A DNA stretch of 48,061 nucleotides from Okeania sp. SIO3I5 (GTDB lineage: Bacteria; Cyanobacteriota; Cyanobacteriia; Cyanobacteriales; Microcoleaceae), in NCBI RefSeq assembly GCF_010672085.1, contig NZ_JAAHHT010000047.1, positions 1 to 48,061 on the forward strand. The letters are read 5' to 3'. Within the stretch, counting starts at the first letter, position 1. Every line of letters begins with the position of its first letter. This document shows, in pieces, positions 34,408 to 41,394 of the stretch. The notes beneath the pieces are model-generated. The model saw nothing but the letters and a program-made list of their open reading frames with translations, ran no database searches and was not told the origin of the DNA. The position numbers and the translations under genes are program-made.

Positions 34408-36477
34408 ATGAATCTAATTTGTCAAGAATTTCAACCAATAGCAGCGATCGCTACAACTCCGACAGCAGCAAATTTATTACAACCTATTTGTCAAACATTG
34501 GGAGCAACTTTGTGGATACCAGAGTCTTGTCAAAAAATTGTCAACCTCTCTCTCAACACCCAGGTTTACACGGACTCTCTGAAAAACCATCTGGTAAATA
34601 TTTGGCAAGAGTATAATGCTATTATTTTTTGTCTTGCTAGCGGTGCAGTTGTACGTTTAATTTCTCCCCTGTTGCAGGATAAATATCGCGATCCGGCAGT
34701 AGTTGTTGTGGATGAAGCGGGTAAATTTGTGATTAGTTTATGTAGCGGACATCAGGGAGGTGCGGATAAACTGAGCAATGTACTTTCTCGCCTCCTGAAC
34801 GCTACCCCAGTGATTACAGGAGCATCTCATAATTTAGGATTACCTGGTATTGATATTTTGGGTAAACCTTTTGGTTGGCAACGTGGGGAAGGTAACTGGA
34901 ATCAAGTTAGTGCAGTTGTTGCTAGAGGAGAAACTGTACAGGTGCTTCAGGAGGTAGGTTCGACGTTGTGGCAACAGCACTTACCGGAGCAACATCCGTT
35001 TGACTTTGATTTTTCAGAAATAGGCGAACGATCGCCTACTCCCAAGGCGAGAATTTGGATTAGTTTTGCTCACAGACAGTTTTTGCCAGATTCAGATTTA
35101 CCAGAAGTGCAGTGGCACCCGCGAGTTTTGTGGGTAGGGGTTGGTTGCGAAAGAGGAACTTCTAAAAAATTAATTGCCACTGGTATCGAGGAAATATTTC
35201 GCGCTCATCATTTAGCAGCAGGAGCGATCGCTGGTATTGCTACTATTAATATTAAAGCTGATGAAATAGGATTAGTAGAATTTTGTCAGGAACGAAATTT
35301 ACCTTTACGGACTTTTTCAGGGGAGTTATTAAATTGTGTTGAAGTGCCTAATCCTTCTAATATTGTTGCAGTAGAAGTTGGAACTTCTAGTGTTGCGGAA
35401 GCAGCAGCTATTTTAGGAGCAAGACAGGAGCAAAATGAGCCAGAAAAAGATTTTCACGGATGGCAAGACGCGGATTTTGACGGATGGCAAGACACGGATT
35501 TTCACGGATATACGGATGATTCTTTTTTTCAGATTCAAAAAGGGAAAAAACAACAGCAAAACACGGATATTCACCGATATACTGATGATTCGTTTTCCTT
35601 ACTTCAACAGGGAGAAAATATCTTAAAATCTTCCACAAATTTATTAGTTAGTAAACAAATATTTCGTCTGGAAGGTGAACCAGGAGCAATGACTATTGCT
35701 GTTGCTTTAGCTGAAACAGAATATACAGGTAGAACTGGAAAATTATTATTAATTGGCACCGGCCCAGGTAAACTAAATCAGATGACATCCGCAGCTAAAA
35801 CTGCTGTTAGTTATGCGGATGTTGTGATTGGTTATTCTCTTTATATTGATTTGATTCAACCTTTATTTAATCCCGGACAAATAGTCGAGAAAATGCCAAT
35901 TACTCAAGAAAGACAACGAGCAGAAAGAGCAATTGAATTAGCAAATTTTGGTTTAACTGTGGCAGTAGTTTCTTCCGGAGATTGTGGAATTTATGGCATG
36001 GCAGGATTAGTTTTAGAACAACTTCGAGCTAAAGGTTGGGATGGGAAAATTCCGGCAGTAGAAGTGTTTCCTGGAGTTAGTGCTTTACAGTCTGCTGCAT
36101 CAAGAGTTGGTGCGCCTTTGATGCACGATTTTTGTGCTATTAGTTTGAGCGATTTATTAACACCTTGGGAGGTAATAGAAAAACGTTTGATTGCTGCTGC
36201 AATGGCAGATTTTGTTGTGGCAATTTATAATCCTAAATCTCAGAATCGAACGGAACAATTAGTTAAGGCAGTGAATATTTTTTTAGAGTATCGTCAACCG
36301 GAAAATCCCGTGGCAATTGTTCGTTCTGCTTATCGAGAAAATGAGGATGTTACTTTAACAAGTCTGGGTGAATTATTGGAGGTTTCTGTTGATATGTTGA
36401 CTGTAATTTTAATTGGTAATCAATCTACGGGAATTTATAATAATTGGATGATTACACCTAGGGGTTATTTAGGGTAA
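34408..36477 (+). CDS. cbiG-cobJ: CbiG-CobJ fusion: cobalt-precorrin-5A hydrolase / precorrin-3B C17-methyltransferase
   Basis: The reading from ATG 34408 gives 689 residues. The CbiG part (about 1-335) has IIFCLASGAVVRLISPLLQD, VISLCSGHQGGADKLSN, VLWVGVGCERGTSKKLIATG and VAEAAAILGA. The CobJ/CbiH SAM-methyltransferase part (about 440-689) has LLLIGTGPGKLNQMTSAAKT, VSSGDCGIYGMAGLVLEQL, VEVFPGVSALQSAASRVGAP and a C-terminal RGYLG. Both act in the early ring-contraction steps of cobalamin synthesis, and the fusion is common in cyanobacteria. The linker (about 343-415) is unusual: a translated 24-bp direct repeat reading DFHGWQDAD, DFDGWQDTD, DFHGYTDD, plus a degenerate later copy. No other cob genes are visible. 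Confidence 0.93.
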   Translation: MNLICQEFQPIAAIATTPTAANLLQPICQTLGATLWIPESCQKIVNLSLNTQVYTDSLKNHLVNIWQEYNAIIFCLASGAVVRLISPLLQDKYRDPAVVVVDEAGKFVISLCSGHQGGADKLSNVLSRLLNATPVITGASHNLGLPGIDILGKPFGWQRGEGNWNQVSAVVARGETVQVLQEVGSTLWQQHLPEQHPFDFDFSEIGERSPTPKARIWISFAHRQFLPDSDLPEVQWHPRVLWVGVGCERGTSKKLIATGIEEIFRAHHLAAGAIAGIATINIKADEIGLVEFCQERNLPLRTFSGELLNCVEVPNPSNIVAVEVGTSSVAEAAAILGARQEQNEPEKDFHGWQDADFDGWQDTDFHGYTDDSFFQIQKGKKQQQNTDIHRYTDDSFSLLQQGENILKSSTNLLVSKQIFRLEGEPGAMTIAVALAETEYTGRTGKLLLIGTGPGKLNQMTSAAKTAVSYADVVIGYSLYIDLIQPLFNPGQIVEKMPITQERQRAERAIELANFGLTVAVVSSGDCGIYGMAGLVLEQLRAKGWDGKIPAVEVFPGVSALQSAASRVGAPLMHDFCAISLSDLLTPWEVIEKRLIAAAMADFVVAIYNPKSQNRTEQLVKAVNIFLEYRQPENPVAIVRSAYRENEDVTLTSLGELLEVSVDMLTVILIGNQSTGIYNNWMITPRGYLG
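35449..35605 (+). repeat. 24-bp in-frame tandem repeat inside cbiG-cobJ
   Basis: Units begin at 35449, 35473 and 35497 with GATTTTCACGGATGGCAAGA-like sequence. A diverged copy (ACGGATATTCACCGATATAC) lies at about 35563-35590. The unit length is a multiple of three, so the frame is kept. Confidence 0.9.
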
Positions 36478-36720
36478 TTTCAGTTATCAGTTATCAGTTA
36501 TCAGTTATCAGTTGTGATGGGGGGATTCATAATCAGTTATCAGTTATCAGTTATCAGTTATCAGTTGTGATGGGGGGATTCATAATCAGTTATCAGTTGT
36601 GATGGGGAGATTCATAAGTAGTACAATTTTCTGTATTTCATAATAATGAGGACTTACGCAGACAAAACCGGTTCCTTTGCGTAAGTCCTGATAATATAAA
36701 AGTGAAATCTTAAAATAGGA
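36478..36720. repeat. (TCAGTTA)n composite repeat and element copy D
   Basis: A block of TCAGTTA heptamers ending in TTGTGATGGGGGGATTCAT occurs three times (about 36479-36530, 36532-36584 and 36586-36616), with decreasing heptamer number. A short GAGGACTTACGCA ... TGCGTAAGTCCTG element, with AAACCGGTT inside, lies at 36648-36690. Confidence 0.85.
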
Positions 36721-36730
36721 ATAATTAATC

Positions 36731-36904
36731 ATGGATACAGATAATATTGTTAGTATTACAGCAGATGGAAAACTTGAATTACCATCAAAAATTCAGCAAC
36801 TTAATGATTGGTTTAAACGTATTGAAGAATTAGGAGCAGATCGAAATCAACCTTCTCTTCAAGAAATTAGTGAAATGGTAAAAGAAGTCAGACGGGAAGT
36901 TTGA
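36731..36904 (+). CDS. Small antitoxin-like protein with a vestigial partner ORF
   Basis: A 57-residue protein, MDTDNIVSITADGKLELPSK and onward, has an acidic start, an IQQLNDWFKRIEELGAD helix and a C-terminal EISEMVKEVRREV. Its size and the short C-terminal basic helix resemble antitoxins of PIN-type modules. ATG 36909, four bases after the stop, opens MKVILIDFISRYFPGI and then a stop, which recalls the first strand and helix of a PIN nuclease (MKVILDTN type) but lacks the acidic residue at the right place and everything after. I read this as an antitoxin whose toxin gene has been lost. The family is not certain. Confidence 0.5.
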   Translation: MDTDNIVSITADGKLELPSKIQQLNDWFKRIEELGADRNQPSLQEISEMVKEVRREV

Positions 36905-36976
36905 TAAATGAAAGTTATTCTAATAGATTTTATCAGTCGTTATTTTCCTGGTATATAAAATATGATGTTGGTTTGT

Positions 36977-37014
36977 AAAGCGATCGCTTCCTAGTTTCAG
37001 GAGCGATCGCTTTT
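36977..37014. terminator. Hairpin built on two GCGATCGC octamers
   Basis: AAAGCGATCGCT and AGCGATCGCTTTT pair perfectly, extended by CCT/AGG and closed by a short loop. T-runs follow on the plus strand and A-runs precede, so it can end transcription in both directions between the small plus gene and the minus-strand pilin gene. Confidence 0.75.
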
Positions 37015-37051
37015 ACCTATATTTCTAACTTTATAATTCTAGCTGATGATA

Positions 37052-37570
37052 TTACTTACCATCACAATATTCTGAATCTAACTCATTTATTTCATTCTTA
37101 TCTAGTTTAAAATCAAAAAATTTTGGCAGAATATCTAAAAGAAAATCCTGTTGATAAGCTTTACAAACTCTTTGATAAAGAGTACCATCATTTTCTATAT
37201 ATGTAACTCCTAAAAAATACCTCAATGTAGGATTGTTTGGGGTAGCTATAATTAATGATAATTCAGGCACAAAGTTTTGAGTTTGATATGTATAATTGTC
37301 TGTTTCATTCTGTAACTCTAATATTCCTAAATCACCTGTAAATTCACTATTCTCAATATAGTAACCAAACTGTATTTTATTAGCACCATTTAGAACCATT
37401 CTAGGTTCAGCTTCCTTTCCTTTGTCTGCTTGCTTCAAAAAAGATGGCAGAGCGATCGCTGACAAAATCCCAATAATAATAATCACTACTAATAACTCGA
37501 TTAAAGTAAATCCATGATTATTGTTTTGCTTGTTTAGACGCTGTAAAAGTTTGACAGATAAATTATTCAT
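37052..37570 (-). CDS. Type IV pilin-like (prepilin) protein
   Basis: This 172-residue protein has a 20-residue basic leader ending in HG, followed by the prepilin signature FTLIELLVVIIIIGILSAIA, with the conserved Glu at mature position 5 and a Pro near 22. That is the PilD cleavage and assembly signal. The C-terminal ~125 residues form a globular domain with only two Cys (VCKAY and YCDGK), which could form the disulfide loop of pilins. Its ATG overlaps the end of the third CHAT gene (ATGAATAA) by 8 bp, so the two are probably translationally coupled. No pil machinery genes are nearby. Confidence 0.9.
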   Translation of the reverse strand: MNNLSVKLLQRLNKQNNNHGFTLIELLVVIIIIGILSAIALPSFLKQADKGKEAEPRMVLNGANKIQFGYYIENSEFTGDLGILELQNETDNYTYQTQNFVPELSLIIATPNNPTLRYFLGVTYIENDGTLYQRVCKAYQQDFLLDILPKFFDFKLDKNEINELDSEYCDGK

Positions 37571-40500
37571 GGTTCCCCCGATCTAAAAAGTAAATTGACA
37601 ATTTGTTTAAGGTTTCATCCATTAAGTTAGCTGCCGGATGTTCGGCAACAATACTTCTTAAGATTCTCATGGATGACTTGATAGTTTCTTGGTTTTCTGA
37701 TGTGGAAAATTCTCCCACTTTAAACAAAATATCCACTTGTTTTGCAGCTTCTATTTTGTCTGCTGAAGTCAACCAAGTTTCTACTTCAATAGCTGACTTT
37801 AATTCAGCTAAAGCTTGGGCAAAATTCGGCTGAAAAATTCCATACAAGCTTTGCCATGTTGGAGGTATTTCTGCTGAATTTTGACAAATAACTGGTAACC
37901 AACTTGCGGCTGGAAATTTATCTTCTAAAGATTCTAATTTTTCCCTAGCTTGTCGCACGGAAATAGATAAAGATTCACCACTAGAAAATAATTGAAGAAA
38001 ATGCTTTAAAAATTCTTGGGCGACTAAATCGGGAACTGGTTCTCGCATCACAATAATTGCGGGAATATGTAATTGAGCAAGTTGTCGAGCTAAACCTAAT
38101 CCATCGCAAGAGTTAAAGATGGCTAATTGTAAGCCTTTTTTTATAGCTGCTGTTAGGGCATTTTCTAATTCTTCAATTGTCATTTTTATCTGGTTTTCTA
38201 AGTCTAGGTAAAAACATCCGGTACTGACATTAGATTCACTTTGACTATGACCGGAAAAACAAATAATATCCCAACCTTTTTTATCCCATAATTTTTGATG
38301 TAATTCTTGGCGGTTGGGTTTGACTAAAGAAACAGTTTCTGTAACCTCTTTAGAGAGATTTTCTAAATATTGTTTATCTGCTTCAATATTTATGTCTTTG
38401 TCATCTCCAAAAATTGCTAAGATGCGGATTTTTTCCCTGGCAATATTTAACTTTTCGACTCGGTTAGCTTTTGGGAGACCTATAGCAGTTTCGGCAAATT
38501 GATAATCTGAAAAAAAGCTCCATAGATGCCAGGGAATGCGCTGCATTAAAGCATCTTCAGATTGGATAATTAGTCGTACTTTGTCTGAGGAGTTAAATTT
38601 AGTTCGTAGTTCCTTTTCTATGGGGTAAAAACCTGAAGTATTTAACCAGTTATTGAGGAGCGATCGCCACTTTTTCTTTAATTCCCGAATCTGATTAATT
38701 ATTTTTTGCTCTTGCTTATCTATCTCTTTTTCAGAAACATTAGTTTTCTGATTTTTCTTAATTTTGATTCTAGAAAGGTCGTTATCTTTTGATTTTTTTA
38801 GTTCTTGTAATTGTCGATCTTTTTCTCTCCAGTCTTGATAGAGTTGAGGAATTTCTGAATTTGGGGGTAACTTACCACTAAAAGAAATTGGAAAAGGATG
38901 ACTGTCTAAGGAAATATTAGCTCTAATAACTGGAAAACCTGTGGCAAAATTTCCACCTTCAAAGTTGAGAGTAACTAATTTTTCTTTGGCAATGACGGAA
39001 GTAGAATTTTGTGTTTTTAATATCTGATTCATCAAGAATATCTGATATTCTGTTTGCTCGGTTCGTTGACGATAGAGAGTAATTTGTTTTTCTGTTTTTG
39101 CCAACTCTTTCTGATATTTTTCTTCTAGCACTTTGACATTTTGATCATAGAATTCCATAAAGTCTCGATGGATTTTTTCTTTCTCTATTTCTGGCGGTAC
39201 ATCAATTCTAATTACTACTACTCCATCACCTTTATTTTCCATTCCTTGAATTTTCATGGGGATGCCTTGGTTTTCCACTTGTACTTGTTGGAAGGATGAC
39301 ATAAATGCTTTGGCATCTACTCCATTTCGGAATATTAAATCTACAGTATTTAAGACTTCTATGAATAATTTGGTAAAGTCTCCTTCTTGGAAATATCCAC
39401 TACTAGGGCGACGCTCTCGATCGTCTGTTTCTGGTTTTGGTTCTTCCAATAAATAGATATATTTTGATTCAATATTATCGAGGATAGTAGTGTGGTCAAT
39501 ATTCCAAGCTTCTAAACAAGTTCCTGACATTTGAGCGGTGGTAAAATTAGTGCCTATTGCTAATGCTTCGGTTAAATTTGCGTTGTTTAAATTGGCAGCT
39601 TTTAGGGAAGCTTCGCCCAAGTCTGCTAATTTTAAATTGGCATTACTAAGCTCGGCACTTACCAGGTTTGCTCCTCTTAAATTTGCTTCTATATATTGTT
39701 GGTCTTTTCCCCATCCAGTTATTAATAATTCTCTGACTTTTATATCTTCTAATATGGTTGCTTCGACTCTAGCAAATTTCAGATATTTGGTTTCTCGCCA
39801 GAATGTTCTAGTAGTATTAGCAAATCGAAAATTTGTGCTTTTAAGAATGGCATGACTAAAGTCGGCATCCGTTAAATTTGCATCTTTAAAACAGGTGCCT
39901 CCTAGAGTTCCAATACCAACAGCAATTCGGAGGATAAAAAGATTTTTTTCGTCTTCAGCTAATATTTGTTTTGCGATTTGTCTGGTTATTAAAATTAAGG
40001 TTAGAGAAAGAGATACAGCGAGAATAACAACCATCCATAAATAAGACATTTTGTCTTCATAACCGTTATCTGAGTTGTGAGTAGTAATTCCTGTGGTAAT
40101 TACTGCTAGTATTCCTGCTCCAGCTATTGCTATATATCCCAACCATTTTTCAACAATAATTTCAGCTAAAACTACTGCTAAACTGAGAGTTAAAATTAAT
40201 ACAAATATTGCCACTATAGAGATAATTAAAGTGACAATTGTACCCATAACAGGACTCACATCTCCTTGCCTATTGAACCAAAAAGTTACACTCTCAGTAA
40301 TAGAACCACCCCTGAACATTCCTAATTGTCTTGATAACCAAACAACCCAATCTGGTGCTTCTGAAATTCCGAAAAAACGGAAATAATAGTCAACTTTTTC
40401 CTCATCCATTGCCAAAGCTGCAAGTATTGGAAATGTTAGTATCATTAAAGAAAATAGATAAAATAAATATTTTATTGTTTCTGTAATTTGTTGACGAATG

Positions 40501-40853
40501 GTAGCTACTAATAAAGCAATATTGACAAACTCTATAAACATGAAAATAGCTGCACCAAGATGATTTGCTTCTCCTGATTTAGGAACAAGAAATTTGATGG
40601 GAACAGCAACAGCAACATCTGCTGCGAGACCTGCAGTTATAGACAGGATAGCTGTAATAATAAATAGTCTAATAACCTGAGATTTTGTTAATCCTGCTAA
40701 AGCATAATTGAAGTTAGCATTCGTGAGATTTGCTCCGGTAAAATCTGCTCCTCTTATATCTGCATAAGAAAAGTCTTGATTAGTCAAATCTCTATTTTTA
40801 AAAGAACGACCTTGATAATTTTGGAGTTGTTGTTTAGATGAATGAATTAGCAT
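37563..40853 (-). CDS. Pentapeptide-repeat/membrane/CHAT caspase-like protein, paralogue 3
   Basis: This 1096-residue protein starts MLIHSSKQQLQNYQGRSFKN, with pentapeptide repeats (about 15-52, such as ADIRGADFTGANLTNANF). About six membrane helices follow (between 60 and 292). A second pentapeptide block (about 315-460) contains CFKDANLTDADFSHAILKST and ANLRGANLVSAELSNANLKL. A ~100-residue linker leads to a coiled coil (about 545-590) and a beta domain. The CHAT domain (about 740-990) has the catalytic pair near His869 (ICFSGHSQ) and Cys916 (IFNSCDGLG). A helical C-tail of ~100 residues follows. CHAT proteins are caspase-fold peptidases. This one is anchored in the membrane and its target is unknown. 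It overlaps the pilin gene. Confidence 0.88.
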   Translation of the reverse strand: MLIHSSKQQLQNYQGRSFKNRDLTNQDFSYADIRGADFTGANLTNANFNYALAGLTKSQVIRLFIITAILSITAGLAADVAVAVPIKFLVPKSGEANHLGAAIFMFIEFVNIALLVATIRQQITETIKYLFYLFSLMILTFPILAALAMDEEKVDYYFRFFGISEAPDWVVWLSRQLGMFRGGSITESVTFWFNRQGDVSPVMGTIVTLIISIVAIFVLILTLSLAVVLAEIIVEKWLGYIAIAGAGILAVITTGITTHNSDNGYEDKMSYLWMVVILAVSLSLTLILITRQIAKQILAEDEKNLFILRIAVGIGTLGGTCFKDANLTDADFSHAILKSTNFRFANTTRTFWRETKYLKFARVEATILEDIKVRELLITGWGKDQQYIEANLRGANLVSAELSNANLKLADLGEASLKAANLNNANLTEALAIGTNFTTAQMSGTCLEAWNIDHTTILDNIESKYIYLLEEPKPETDDRERRPSSGYFQEGDFTKLFIEVLNTVDLIFRNGVDAKAFMSSFQQVQVENQGIPMKIQGMENKGDGVVVIRIDVPPEIEKEKIHRDFMEFYDQNVKVLEEKYQKELAKTEKQITLYRQRTEQTEYQIFLMNQILKTQNSTSVIAKEKLVTLNFEGGNFATGFPVIRANISLDSHPFPISFSGKLPPNSEIPQLYQDWREKDRQLQELKKSKDNDLSRIKIKKNQKTNVSEKEIDKQEQKIINQIRELKKKWRSLLNNWLNTSGFYPIEKELRTKFNSSDKVRLIIQSEDALMQRIPWHLWSFFSDYQFAETAIGLPKANRVEKLNIAREKIRILAIFGDDKDINIEADKQYLENLSKEVTETVSLVKPNRQELHQKLWDKKGWDIICFSGHSQSESNVSTGCFYLDLENQIKMTIEELENALTAAIKKGLQLAIFNSCDGLGLARQLAQLHIPAIIVMREPVPDLVAQEFLKHFLQLFSSGESLSISVRQAREKLESLEDKFPAASWLPVICQNSAEIPPTWQSLYGIFQPNFAQALAELKSAIEVETWLTSADKIEAAKQVDILFKVGEFSTSENQETIKSSMRILRSIVAEHPAANLMDETLNKLSIYFLDRGNHE

Positions 40854-40973
40854 TAAATTACTCCCTGAAAAATAAGTTAGAAAATTTAAGTAGAAAATTT
40901 CTAAAGGTAGATTGATGCAAGATATTTCGACGCGCCGAACTTTCCGTGTCGAGTCGAATTTTTTCTAGATGGT

Positions 40974-41120
40974 TTATATGGATAGGTTGAAATTAGATTT
41001 CCTCCTGAAAATAGATATAGAAAATTTCTCAAGGTAGACTGACGCAAGATATTTCGACGCGCCGAACTTTCCGTGTCGAGTCGAATTTTTTCTAGATGGT
41101 TTATATGGATAGGTTGACAT
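40974..41120 (-). CDS. Short ORF 3 of the 127-bp repeat array
   Basis: This 48-residue ORF is almost identical to ORF 2 (MSTYPYKPSRKNSTRHGKFG). It has the same AGGAGG and ends SNFNLSI. The following unit has lost its start (ATT), so the series stops here before the third CHAT gene. Confidence 0.35.
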   Translation of the reverse strand: MSTYPYKPSRKNSTRHGKFGASKYLASVYLEKFSISIFRRKSNFNLSI

Positions 41121-41247
41121 TAGATTTCCTCCTGAAAATAGATATAGAAAATTTCTCAAGGTAGATTGATGCAAGATATTTCGACGCGCCGAACTTTCCG
41201 TGTCGAGTCGAATTTTTTCTAGATGGTTTATCTGGATAGGTTGACAT
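41101..41247 (-). CDS. Short ORF 2 of the 127-bp repeat array
   Basis: This 48-residue ORF begins MSTYPDKPSRKNSTRHGKFG, with its own AGGAGG, and ends SISIFRRKSNVNLSI, reading into the next unit's ribosome binding site. It overlaps the start of ORF 3 by about 20 bp in another frame. Peptide or regulatory RNA are both possible. Confidence 0.35.
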   Translation of the reverse strand: MSTYPDKPSRKNSTRHGKFGASKYLASIYLEKFSISIFRRKSNVNLSI

Positions 41248-41266
41248 TAGATTTCCTCCTAAAAAT

Positions 41267-41374
41267 TTAAGTAGAAAATTTATGAAAGTTGAATAAAGCA
41301 AGATATTTCGGCGCGCCGAACTTTCCGTGTCGAGTCGAATTTTTTCTAGATGGTTTATCTGGATAGGTTGACAT
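41267..41374 (-). CDS. Short ORF 1 of the 127-bp repeat array
   Basis: This 35-residue ORF begins MSTYPDKPSRKNSTRHGKFG and is preceded by AGGAGG at ideal spacing. It is basic and hydrophilic and has a different C-terminus (APKYLALFNFHKFST) from copies 2 and 3. No family is recognised. Because the repeat is nearly identical at the DNA level, the copies do not themselves show selection on the protein. Confidence 0.35.
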   Translation of the reverse strand: MSTYPDKPSRKNSTRHGKFGAPKYLALFNFHKFST

Positions 41375-41394
41375 TAGATTTCCTCCTGAAAATT

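Larger units (their letters stand above)
40901..41374 (-). repeat. Four copies of a 127-bp repeat carrying short ORFs and a hairpin
   Basis: Start-codon positions on the minus strand are 41374, 41247, 41120 and (mutated to ATT) 40993, a spacing of exactly 127 bp each time. Each copy reads AGGAGGAAATCTAATGTCAA (the last with ATT), then a nearly invariant ~70-bp core with a TTCGACTCGAC ... GCGCGTCGAA stem-loop. The core is GC-richer than the neighbouring DNA. 127 is not a multiple of three, so the reading frame changes at each unit. Confidence 0.92.

Noticed and set aside
36478-36616. CRISPR-like array near 36.5 kb
   Set aside because: It is a TCAGTTA heptamer tract with a recurring TTGTGATGGGGGGATTCAT segment, and it has no variable spacers.
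40901-41374. CRISPR array
   Set aside because: The 127-bp units are contiguous with nearly identical sequence throughout; there are no short repeats with unique spacers and no cas genes.
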